Assembly: GCA_030432175.1 (NCBI GenBank) | Contig: JAUIHU010000196.1 | Span: 1-7,642, forward strand | DNA from: Verrucomicrobiia bacterium | GTDB lineage: Bacteria; Verrucomicrobiota; Verrucomicrobiia; Limisphaerales; JAUIHU01 | DNA length: 7,642 nt | Reading direction: 5' to 3' | In this document: one piece after another, positions 1-6,571 of the stretch | Layout of the letters: every line of letters begins with the position of its first letter | How positions within the stretch are numbered: the first letter of the stretch is position 1 | The notes under the pieces: generated by a model | What the model was told of the DNA's origin: nothing | Seen by the model: the letters and a program-made list of their open reading frames with translations, nothing else | Databases searched by the model: none | Program-made: the position numbers and the translations under genes

Positions 1-1977
1 GTGATGTTGTGGTTGTTTGTGACTCCTTTCTATTGGATCTTTGGCGTCTGGTACCGCCGGATGCGTCATCTGACTCTTGGAGACTGGTTTGTGGAGCGTT
101 ACCAAAGCAAAGGCATGGGGGCGGCTTATACACTCTTCGCGATTTGCTTTTATATGATGTATCTTTCGGTGATGTTCTCAGCGATCAGTAAGGTCTGCGC
201 TCCTCTGATCGGCGTGGACATGATTCACTGGCCCTGGCTGAGTAGCGATCCGATCGAGTTGCAATACGTGTTGACGCCGTTCATCGGGATCGTTGTGATT
301 TTTTATGGTGTATTGGGAGGTTTGCGCGCCGCTTATTGGACGGATCTGATTCAGGGAGTGATGATTATTCTTCTATCGATTCTTCTGATTCCATTTGGAC
401 TGAATGCGTTGGTGGAGAAGTTTGGTGATCCGCAGACGATGGGGATCATGGACGGATTCAAGATCATCCATCAGCAAGTGCCTGCTGAATTTTTTCAGAT
501 ACTGGACAGCCCAAAAGGCGGGGAGTTTCCTTTGCATTTCATTATTGCCATCACGGTGATCAACCTTGTCGGGATCGTTGTTCAGCCTCACTTTATTGCC
601 ACTGGAGGTGGTTCGGCCAAGACCGAAAATTCAGCGCGTGTGGGATTGGTGGTGGGTAATTTCATGAAGCGATTCTGCACGATTGGTTGGGCGTTGACGG
701 CATTGATCGTTCTGGCCATGTATGCGGATAGTCCTGTCCTCGCGGAAGATCCGGATCGAGTCTGGGGTGTGGCTACTAAAGAAATCCTCGGACCGCTCAA
801 TCTGGGTCTGGTGGGATTGATGGTCGCTTGCTTGCTGGCCGCCATGATGTCTTCTGCAGATTGCTACATGTTGGTGACCTCAGCTTGCGTGGTTCGAAAT
901 GTTTATGCGGCTTTCCTGAATCCAAACGCTTCAGAAAGGCAATGCATTCTGATCGGTCGTGTGACTGGATTGCTGATCATTGTTGGCGGCATTGTGATTT
1001 CACTGAACTTCATGGATGTTTTTGAACAGCTGAAAATCTCGTGGGAGATCCCGATCGTTTTCGCTGCGCCTTTCTGGATGGGAGTATTCTGGCGGAAAGC
1101 CAATACGCGATCCGCCTGGGGAACGATTGCATTCTCTGCCTTATTCTTTTTTGTCATTCCAATGACCTTGCCCGGAATGTTTGGCGATATGCGGACTTCG
1201 GAAAAGTGGACTCAAACCAATGTGATTGAGACGACCATCATCACTCGTGAAGCTGCGCCAGCCGATGTGGCCAAGCGCTCCGCTGCAATTCAGGTTTGGG
1301 AAAATAAAACGGCTCAAATGAACGAGACACTGGAAGGAGAAGCTTTGATTGCGGCAATCGAGAATCTTGGACCCAAGCCGGAGCCGATTGAACTTGGGGA
1401 AATGATGGAGGACAAGCTGGTCACGGGAGGAAAACCGATTTTCTGGACTGGATCCGTGGTTCCAGTAACGGCTCCAGAGAAAGGCGCTTCCATCACCGAA
1501 GAAATCTCCAGACAAACACGAGGATCTACGGAAGTAATTCGGGAGCGTTACAGTGTACCAATGCAGGCGGATGGCCGGTTTAATTTTGATTTTCTGCTAT
1601 ATTCAACACTGGGACTGGATTTGCAGAACTACTCCAACGCGACACTGGAAACATTGCGACTGCCTCCAAAAGTGATTCTGCCTTTTGTGGTCATGATTGT
1701 CTTAAGTTACTTGACCCGATCCAATCCGCAGGATTCACTCGACCGTTACTACGCCAAAATGCGGACTCCGGTGAAAGCCGACCCGGTCGATGACGAAGCC
1801 GCGCTTCAGGCCGCTTACAATGTGCCTGAAGACACGCACGACAAGAAATGGTTTCCTAACAGCTCTTGGGAATTCTCAAAACCGAGTCTGTATGATGTGT
1901 TCGGTTTTGTATTGAGCTTTATTATTTGCTTTGTGGTGATCTGGATGGCTGTTTGGGTGGCGAATATTGGAGCGTGA
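1..1977 (+). CDS. Sodium:solute symporter (SSS family), 5'-truncated by window edge
   Basis: This is an inner-membrane secondary transporter of the SSS (LeuT-fold) family, which uses sodium to drive uptake of small organic solutes; the substrate cannot be predicted. The 658 visible residues begin inside what looks like an early membrane helix followed by the family-type segment YRRMRHLTLGDWFVERY (18-34). The frame is open at base 1, so the GTG there is probably internal and the true N-terminus lies upstream. About a dozen hydrophobic segments are visible, roughly at 1-17, 42-66, 91-108, 116-135, 178-198, 224-242, 266-283, 317-335, 347-361, 374-394, 557-572 and 632-653. GLRAAYWTDLIQGVM (107-121) and LLAAMMSSADCYML (278-291) are family-typical; S284 and S285 align by eye with the Na2-site serines of vSGLT. 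A hydrophilic block of about 160 residues (397-555) separates two late helices and makes the protein longer than classical members. It ends 6 bp from the convergent oxygenase gene. Confidence 0.93.
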   Translation: MMLWLFVTPFYWIFGVWYRRMRHLTLGDWFVERYQSKGMGAAYTLFAICFYMMYLSVMFSAISKVCAPLIGVDMIHWPWLSSDPIELQYVLTPFIGIVVIFYGVLGGLRAAYWTDLIQGVMIILLSILLIPFGLNALVEKFGDPQTMGIMDGFKIIHQQVPAEFFQILDSPKGGEFPLHFIIAITVINLVGIVVQPHFIATGGGSAKTENSARVGLVVGNFMKRFCTIGWALTALIVLAMYADSPVLAEDPDRVWGVATKEILGPLNLGLVGLMVACLLAAMMSSADCYMLVTSACVVRNVYAAFLNPNASERQCILIGRVTGLLIIVGGIVISLNFMDVFEQLKISWEIPIVFAAPFWMGVFWRKANTRSAWGTIAFSALFFFVIPMTLPGMFGDMRTSEKWTQTNVIETTIITREAAPADVAKRSAAIQVWENKTAQMNETLEGEALIAAIENLGPKPEPIELGEMMEDKLVTGGKPIFWTGSVVPVTAPEKGASITEEISRQTRGSTEVIRERYSVPMQADGRFNFDFLLYSTLGLDLQNYSNATLETLRLPPKVILPFVVMIVLSYLTRSNPQDSLDRYYAKMRTPVKADPVDDEAALQAAYNVPEDTHDKKWFPNSSWEFSKPSLYDVFGFVLSFIICFVVIWMAVWVANIGA

Positions 1978-1983
1978 TGGGCC

Positions 1984-4419
1984 CTACTCAATTGCTTTTT
2001 GGACCAACTTTTTAAGTTTTGCGTTGGAATGCTGGTTTGCTGCAGGCAGTTGGATTAGAGATTTCAACTCAGAGATATCTTTGTCGTATTGTTGCATTTC
2101 CCGATGGTATGGATCTCGGGTTTTGCAACAGACCAATTTGTACGGACTCCCTTTGCGGATAGTTTCATGAGTCATTGGTAATTGGTACATCAATATCGCA
2201 TTTTCAATAGTTCTGCGTCCGGCTTGAGCGATAGCAATTTCCCACTTTTGATTTTTGGGATCTAATGCAAATTTTTTCAGCTGTTTTATTACCGGATCAT
2301 TTTTATCTCGCTCATCTGGCTGAAAATCAACTTTCCAGTCTGTAGGTTCTGGTGGAGGTAGTTGACTTCTGTTTAGGTAAAATTGAACACAAGCATTCCA
2401 AAGCTTTTCTTTAACGTGCATTTCCAGGGGGAATGCTTCTGATTTTTCGAGAACAGGGAAGAGTATTTTATCTCCAGGAAACAGCAGGGTATTTCCTGTT
2501 ATAGATTGGAGAGCTGCAGGGATCGAATCAGCTGTATTGGAATTCTGGATGGCGCTCAGGAATTCTATAACAATTTCAGGTTGAAAACCTTCAACCTGAC
2601 CATCGGATATGTCTTTCATTGCCTGAGGTATCCATCTGAATCTTGGAACTGGTGGCAGATCTTCCATTTTGTAATCATCCATGGTCTTGAGTAAAAACCT
2701 GAGCAAGCTGTTCAATATCGGATAATCGGGTATTGAATTAGCTATTCGGGCCCAAAGGTCCATCATGTCAAACGGGAACCCTTTATGTGTTTTCTGACAC
2801 ATTAATTCATCAAGAAAAGGTTCTATTTTATACGGATCCAAATACTCGCAACACTCAGCCAAAAGAGGATTTAATTTGGATATATAGTGATCAGGCAGCG
2901 TCTCTTTTAACAACTGCAAAGTTAACTTTTCATCCCGAACTAAATTGAAGGTGTTGAGCGCATTCTGCAGTTGTTCGGAATTTAAAATTTTAGGTTTGTA
3001 ATCGTCATAGTAACTATTAGCTTCACCCAATTCCTTCACTTTTCTTGACCAAGATTGGATGGCTGATTTGGCAAATTCGGTAAAGATTTTTCTGGCGTTA
3101 ACCTTAGCGGGCCCTCTGCTTTTCCTGACTGCTCTACCTAACTCCTTGAGACGTCCAATAGCGGAATCTGGACCGTTGTTTATACAAATATCATTGTACT
3201 TTTCATCAGGCCAAATGACGATTGCTGCTCTTAAATAGGCGCGATCAAAACTGGCTCCTTCATTTCCGGTGGCGCCGTAATAATTTGATGAATCCGGTTT
3301 GGTATTTTTCAAAGCATCTACAGGCAAACACTCGCCGTCATTGATCTTTATGCAGCCCAATTTCGTGGGAGTTCCAGCGCTATCAAGTAAAATGTCTACT
3401 TCATGCGTTTCATCGAAAACTTCCAGAATTTCATAGTCGTCATCGCTGTAATTGGATTCGTAATCATCATACCCGTAATCTTCTTCAGCAATCCCTGATT
3501 CTTTAATATGAACGATACCCAAGTACAAATTCAATTCTGCGGTTTTAGCTGCATGTTTCAATACCTGGAACACACCTGCATCTCGACCTTTTAAAGATTC
3601 AATAGACAAACCTTTTTCTGAATACATGTGGTCGAGAAAATAGATTAGTTTTTCTGATTTACCTTCTGGAGTTTTGAGTCTGCTTAAAATTTTCTTAGCT
3701 TGACTGATCTCTTTTGAATAATCAGGAGCTGTCAAAGGGGCTGCTTTAGATTTCTTTTTATAACAAAGGTTGTACACCAGACAGACCCGGTTTCCCTTTT
3801 TAATCGGTTGAACTTCATGTTCGCAGTCTGCAAAAAAAGCTGCATATTGAATCGTTCCTGGATCACTCACTTGCAATGAAACCTGCTCTTGTTGTCCAGC
3901 ATGCCGAACTAATAAATCTCCTCCTTCATGATCTGACGCCAGGCTGACAACAAGGGTGCCAAACATCTTTTCGTCTTTTTCAGTGTCTCGGTGGGGTTTG
4001 AAAAATCCACCTTTTTCATATATTAACAATTTATATAATTGAGCTTCGATCTCGAGATTGTCTCCACAGAGTCGAGTTTGCACATTCTTCAGAAGTTCCT
4101 CGAATCCAGTGATCCAACCCACACCTGAGACAGAGAAATCTTTAACGTCCAACTGCCATACGTTTCTGATCTTAGTATCCAGAACGGTCTTTGCTCCGCG
4201 TCCAAATGGCGCCTTCTCGGCGATTTTAATCCAGTTTTTCAATTGCGGTTCGAATACTGGAAGTGAGAGCGATCCGGCCTGCTGATGCTGAATCCAGGGA
4301 GGAGGAGTGATCCAGCTTCCATGAACACAAAACTCTCTGCTGGTTCTAATTTCCGATAGAAGCTTGCCCAGGTCGGCAAACTGGCTGGCATATTGAATTT
4401 CTGGTGGAGGCGTAGACAT
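1984..4419 (-). CDS. Large 2-oxoglutarate/Fe(II)-dependent oxygenase (P4H-like domain), function unknown
   Basis: This 811-residue protein has no signal peptide and is probably cytoplasmic. Its N-terminal third is a P4H-type 2OG-Fe(II) oxygenase domain: the iron ligands are H143 and D145 (HRD in GGFFKPHRDTEKDEKMFG, 137-154) and H201 (ADCEHEV), and R211 sits ten residues on, where it would bind the 2-oxoglutarate carboxylate. Upstream APFGRGAKTVLDTKIRNVWQ (70-89) and downstream GNEGASFDRAYLRAAIVIWP (385-404) and RKGSPYKLVCCKT (755-767) resemble conserved blocks I remember from a bacterial and fungal family of similar length. The rest, about 590 residues, has no domain I can name. The substrate is unknown; family chemistry suggests hydroxylation of a protein or other macromolecule. 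I chose the ATG at 4419, 22 bp after the ApbE stop. An ATG at 4497 would add 26 residues by overlapping ApbE and seems less likely; neither has a clear ribosome binding site. Sampled GC (about 39 percent) is well below its neighbours, suggesting horizontal acquisition. Confidence 0.9.
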   Translation of the reverse strand: MSTPPPEIQYASQFADLGKLLSEIRTSREFCVHGSWITPPPWIQHQQAGSLSLPVFEPQLKNWIKIAEKAPFGRGAKTVLDTKIRNVWQLDVKDFSVSGVGWITGFEELLKNVQTRLCGDNLEIEAQLYKLLIYEKGGFFKPHRDTEKDEKMFGTLVVSLASDHEGGDLLVRHAGQQEQVSLQVSDPGTIQYAAFFADCEHEVQPIKKGNRVCLVYNLCYKKKSKAAPLTAPDYSKEISQAKKILSRLKTPEGKSEKLIYFLDHMYSEKGLSIESLKGRDAGVFQVLKHAAKTAELNLYLGIVHIKESGIAEEDYGYDDYESNYSDDDYEILEVFDETHEVDILLDSAGTPTKLGCIKINDGECLPVDALKNTKPDSSNYYGATGNEGASFDRAYLRAAIVIWPDEKYNDICINNGPDSAIGRLKELGRAVRKSRGPAKVNARKIFTEFAKSAIQSWSRKVKELGEANSYYDDYKPKILNSEQLQNALNTFNLVRDEKLTLQLLKETLPDHYISKLNPLLAECCEYLDPYKIEPFLDELMCQKTHKGFPFDMMDLWARIANSIPDYPILNSLLRFLLKTMDDYKMEDLPPVPRFRWIPQAMKDISDGQVEGFQPEIVIEFLSAIQNSNTADSIPAALQSITGNTLLFPGDKILFPVLEKSEAFPLEMHVKEKLWNACVQFYLNRSQLPPPEPTDWKVDFQPDERDKNDPVIKQLKKFALDPKNQKWEIAIAQAGRRTIENAILMYQLPMTHETIRKGSPYKLVCCKTRDPYHREMQQYDKDISELKSLIQLPAANQHSNAKLKKLVQKAIE
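3430..3486 (-). other. Acidic, tyrosine-rich low-complexity segment inside the oxygenase
   Basis: Residues 312-330 of the oxygenase are almost entirely Asp, Glu and Tyr (EEDYGYDDY, then SNYSDDDYE after one Glu). The segment lies between the catalytic domain and the conserved GNEGAS block. A smaller similar patch, SYYDDYKPK, occurs at 469-477. It is probably an exposed linker or a charged binding surface; its role is not evident. Confidence 0.7.
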
Positions 4420-4441
4420 TGTCTGTTTTTTAAGAAGAAAT

Positions 4442-5587
4442 TTATTGTGGATAGATAAAATCCAGGAAACCTTTGGATGTCCAGATTTTGACTCCATCTT
4501 GGGTGTTTCGAATGATTTGCGCTTCGGAGCCAGGGAATTTTTCCAGAAGTTTTAGCCCTGCTTCAGGATCCATGACACTCAGAGCTGAAGCGAGTGAGTC
4601 GGCTTGTGTTCCACTGCAGGCAATCACATTGACTCGCCCTTCATCGATGAGGCCGATGCCGGTTTTGGGGTCCAGGATGTGTGAATAACGGACGCCGTCT
4701 ACTTCGACAAATTGAAATAAATCACCAGATGACGCGACCGCTCCGCGTGTGATGCGTAATCTTTGTAGCGCCGGGAGTGGATTGGAGTCGGCGTGGCGCT
4801 CAGGTTGGGTGTCGCTTTTGGAGTAGGATTGGAGTCCAATTTCCCAGCCCAGCTCTCCTGGAGGTGGAGCTCCAACGACCAGATCCCCCCCTGCGTCAAT
4901 CAAAACGCGTGAGATTCCGTGAGATTCCAAAGTTTTCAAAGCTTCTTCCGCTGCATAACCTTTAGCAATACCTCCCAGATCCAAACGCATATTTGTCGCA
5001 TTCAATCGAACAGATTGATCATCCTGACTCCATTCGATTTTTTGATAACCCACTGATTTCAGCAAGGTTTCGAGTTCTTCTGGATCAGGTAGTTCCTTTC
5101 TTCTGGAGGATCGCCGCCAGGTTTTGGTGAGTGGTCCGACGGTCACGTCAAAGGCTCCGTCACTGAGTTGGGAAATGGTTCGCGCCTGGATCAGGACGTT
5201 CTGCAGATCGGATTCCAGTTCAACCCACTGACCTGATCCGCTACTGCGACTCAAACGATTGAGTTCACTCTCGGGAATGTAGTCACTCAAAGCGCTGTTG
5301 ATGGACTCCACCCGACTCCATGCGTCCTGGACAGCCACTTCAATCGCTCCTTCATCCATCTTTGAATAAAGGGTCAATTTGAACTGTGTGCCCATGACCG
5401 GATAAACCGATTCATATTGCATCCAGTCAGGCGCTGAAGTTTGGGTGTCAAACTTTGATCCTGGTGAATTTGGAGGCGATGATGGAACTGGCTTCTGGGC
5501 GGAAGCTGGAAAAGAAAAACCGAGCGCTCCGATCAGTGTGATCAGAAGGCTCGGATACCGGTGGAAAGGTCTTTGGAGGATTTCCAT
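4442..5587 (-). CDS. apbE: FAD:protein FMN transferase (ApbE family), exported
   Basis: ApbE enzymes use FAD and Mg2+ to attach FMN covalently to a Thr or Ser of acceptor flavoproteins, usually outside the cytoplasmic membrane. From the ATG at 5587 the protein has 381 residues, close to the usual family length. Residues 1-30 form a Sec-type signal peptide: Arg/His-rich start, hydrophobic LLITLIGALGF (14-24) and a likely cut after ASA (28-30). No lipobox Cys is present. A Pro/Ser-rich linker (31-52) follows. Family motifs come in order: PVMGTQF (63-69), SDYIPESELNRLS (101-113), DGAFDVTVGPL (143-153), DLGGIAKGYAAE (203-214), DAGGDL (231-236), SSGD (287-290), HILDPKTG (303-310) and TQADSLASAL (327-336), with D330 the likely metal ligand. 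A TTG at 5620, 2 bp past the upstream stop, would add 11 residues ahead of the signal peptide; I prefer the ATG because it gives a compact n-region. It lies 35 bp behind the isomerase gene and 22 bp ahead of the oxygenase gene. No acceptor protein is recognisable in the window. Confidence 0.93.
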   Translation of the reverse strand: MEILQRPFHRYPSLLITLIGALGFSFPASAQKPVPSSPPNSPGSKFDTQTSAPDWMQYESVYPVMGTQFKLTLYSKMDEGAIEVAVQDAWSRVESINSALSDYIPESELNRLSRSSGSGQWVELESDLQNVLIQARTISQLSDGAFDVTVGPLTKTWRRSSRRKELPDPEELETLLKSVGYQKIEWSQDDQSVRLNATNMRLDLGGIAKGYAAEEALKTLESHGISRVLIDAGGDLVVGAPPPGELGWEIGLQSYSKSDTQPERHADSNPLPALQRLRITRGAVASSGDLFQFVEVDGVRYSHILDPKTGIGLIDEGRVNVIACSGTQADSLASALSVMDPEAGLKLLEKFPGSEAQIIRNTQDGVKIWTSKGFLDFIYPQ

Positions 5588-5622
5588 TTCTGGAGTTTTG
5601 TATTCGATCTTACATTTCAAGA

Positions 5623-6510
5623 TCAGGCAAGTTCCTGTTGAATAGATTCCACCATTGCGGTCATGCGTTTGCCGTATTCTACGTAATTGTTGTATTGAGC
5701 TTCGGCATCGGAAGTGACGTTAGCGTCATGGAAAACCACTGCCATGTGAGGTTCTATGGAAATGCCACCGTCGTAACCGTTCTTAATCATGTCTGTCAGA
5801 ATCTCGCGCACTTTCGCTTGGCCTTCTCCCGGGAAGGTATAAGTGGCATCCTGCTTTTCTGTGTCGAAAATGAGGTCCTTGACATGGACATGCACGATTT
5901 CGTCTTTCACGTGTTCATAAAATTCCCAAGGGTCCTGGCGCGGGCGTGGCTCGGGTTTGGTGTAGTCCGGATTGAAAACCGGATTGCCTGTATCAAAAAC
6001 CAGTTTCAGTCCGGGAACATTTTCCAGCAGCTTCTGGGTGTATGGCCAACCCATTCCACCATAATTCATGCAGTTTTCGTGAACCACGGTCATGCCTGAA
6101 TCACCAAACAATTTCACCAGTTCACGCAAGCGACGGAAACGTTCATCTTCCATTTGGTCTTCGCCTTCCCGAATCGCAAAACTCATGACACGCACTTGTT
6201 TTGTGCCCAGGCGTTCCATGCGTTTGACTGAACGTTGAGCTTCACCCCAGGAAGAATCAAACGGTTCGTCGATTTTCTTGCCCCAGTTTGCGATCGTGGA
6301 TCCAAAACAGTTGATCTTCACTCCGGCGTCCTGGAGTTTGCCCACGACGATCTCAAAAGCCTCCTCCGGAATCTCATGCAGATTGGCGGTTGGGAATCCA
6401 TCCACTTCCACATTGCGGGCTTCGATATTTTCCCATCCGATTTCCTTGGTGGCTTTGATTTGAACGTCAATGTTCGATCCGGCTTCGTCTGCTAATCCTG
6501 TCAGAAACAT
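5623..6510 (-). CDS. Sugar phosphate isomerase/epimerase (xylose isomerase-like TIM barrel)
   Basis: This 295-residue cytoplasmic protein belongs to the AP endonuclease 2/xylose isomerase-like TIM-barrel superfamily, whose members isomerise or epimerise sugars and cyclitols with a divalent metal; the exact substrate cannot be read from sequence. Length is normal and the protein looks complete. The start MFLTGLADEAGSNIDVQI fits the first barrel strand. Likely metal and catalytic residues sit on successive strands: E145 (VVHENCMNYGG), D173 (LVFDTGNP), H207/H209 with K211-D212 (IVHVHVKD) and E253 (SIEPHM). PGEGQAKVREIL (227-238) matches the usual GxG turn before the next helix. The start is the ATG at 6510, with only an AT-rich leader and no clear Shine-Dalgarno sequence. 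The preceding Gfo/Idh/MocA gene ends 61 bp upstream; this pairing is common in sugar and inositol catabolic loci, which suggests the two act on related substrates. Confidence 0.92.
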   Translation of the reverse strand: MFLTGLADEAGSNIDVQIKATKEIGWENIEARNVEVDGFPTANLHEIPEEAFEIVVGKLQDAGVKINCFGSTIANWGKKIDEPFDSSWGEAQRSVKRMERLGTKQVRVMSFAIREGEDQMEDERFRRLRELVKLFGDSGMTVVHENCMNYGGMGWPYTQKLLENVPGLKLVFDTGNPVFNPDYTKPEPRPRQDPWEFYEHVKDEIVHVHVKDLIFDTEKQDATYTFPGEGQAKVREILTDMIKNGYDGGISIEPHMAVVFHDANVTSDAEAQYNNYVEYGKRMTAMVESIQQELA

Positions 6511-6571
6511 AATAATTTTCTAAAATCTTTGAGTTGTTGAGGAAATTTTTAGGTCGCGATTTATGAACCAA
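6511..6571. other. AT-rich intergenic spacer, longest gene-free stretch
   Basis: This 61 bp spacer separates the oxidoreductase stop from the isomerase start. It is AT-rich and has a weak inverted repeat, AATTTTC/GAAAATT in overlapping form, near the isomerase start. I found no hairpin with a T-tract and no -35/-10 pair with acceptable spacing on the - strand. It could hold an internal promoter or be a plain operon spacer. Confidence 0.35.

Noticed and set aside
1141..1515. Open - strand frame of 124 codons inside the symporter gene.
   Set aside because: It is antisense to the region encoding the hydrophilic insert and shows no motif; the + strand frame is continuous with the transporter.
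1990..2020. T-rich stretch after the symporter stop considered as a terminator.
   Set aside because: The only stem preceding the T run is TTGG/CCAA with a one-base loop, which cannot form a stable hairpin, and the stretch encodes the oxygenase C-terminus.
4909..4928. Perfect tandem repeat of the 10-mer GTGAGATTCC.
   Set aside because: It lies within apbE, where it encodes an ordinary piece of the protein around LESHGISRV; two copies of a 10-mer with no further units are probably chance.
5638..6099. Open + strand frame of 153 codons.
   Set aside because: It is antisense to the isomerase gene, which has clear family motifs; the antisense product has Cys/His/Phe-rich composition and no recognisable domain.
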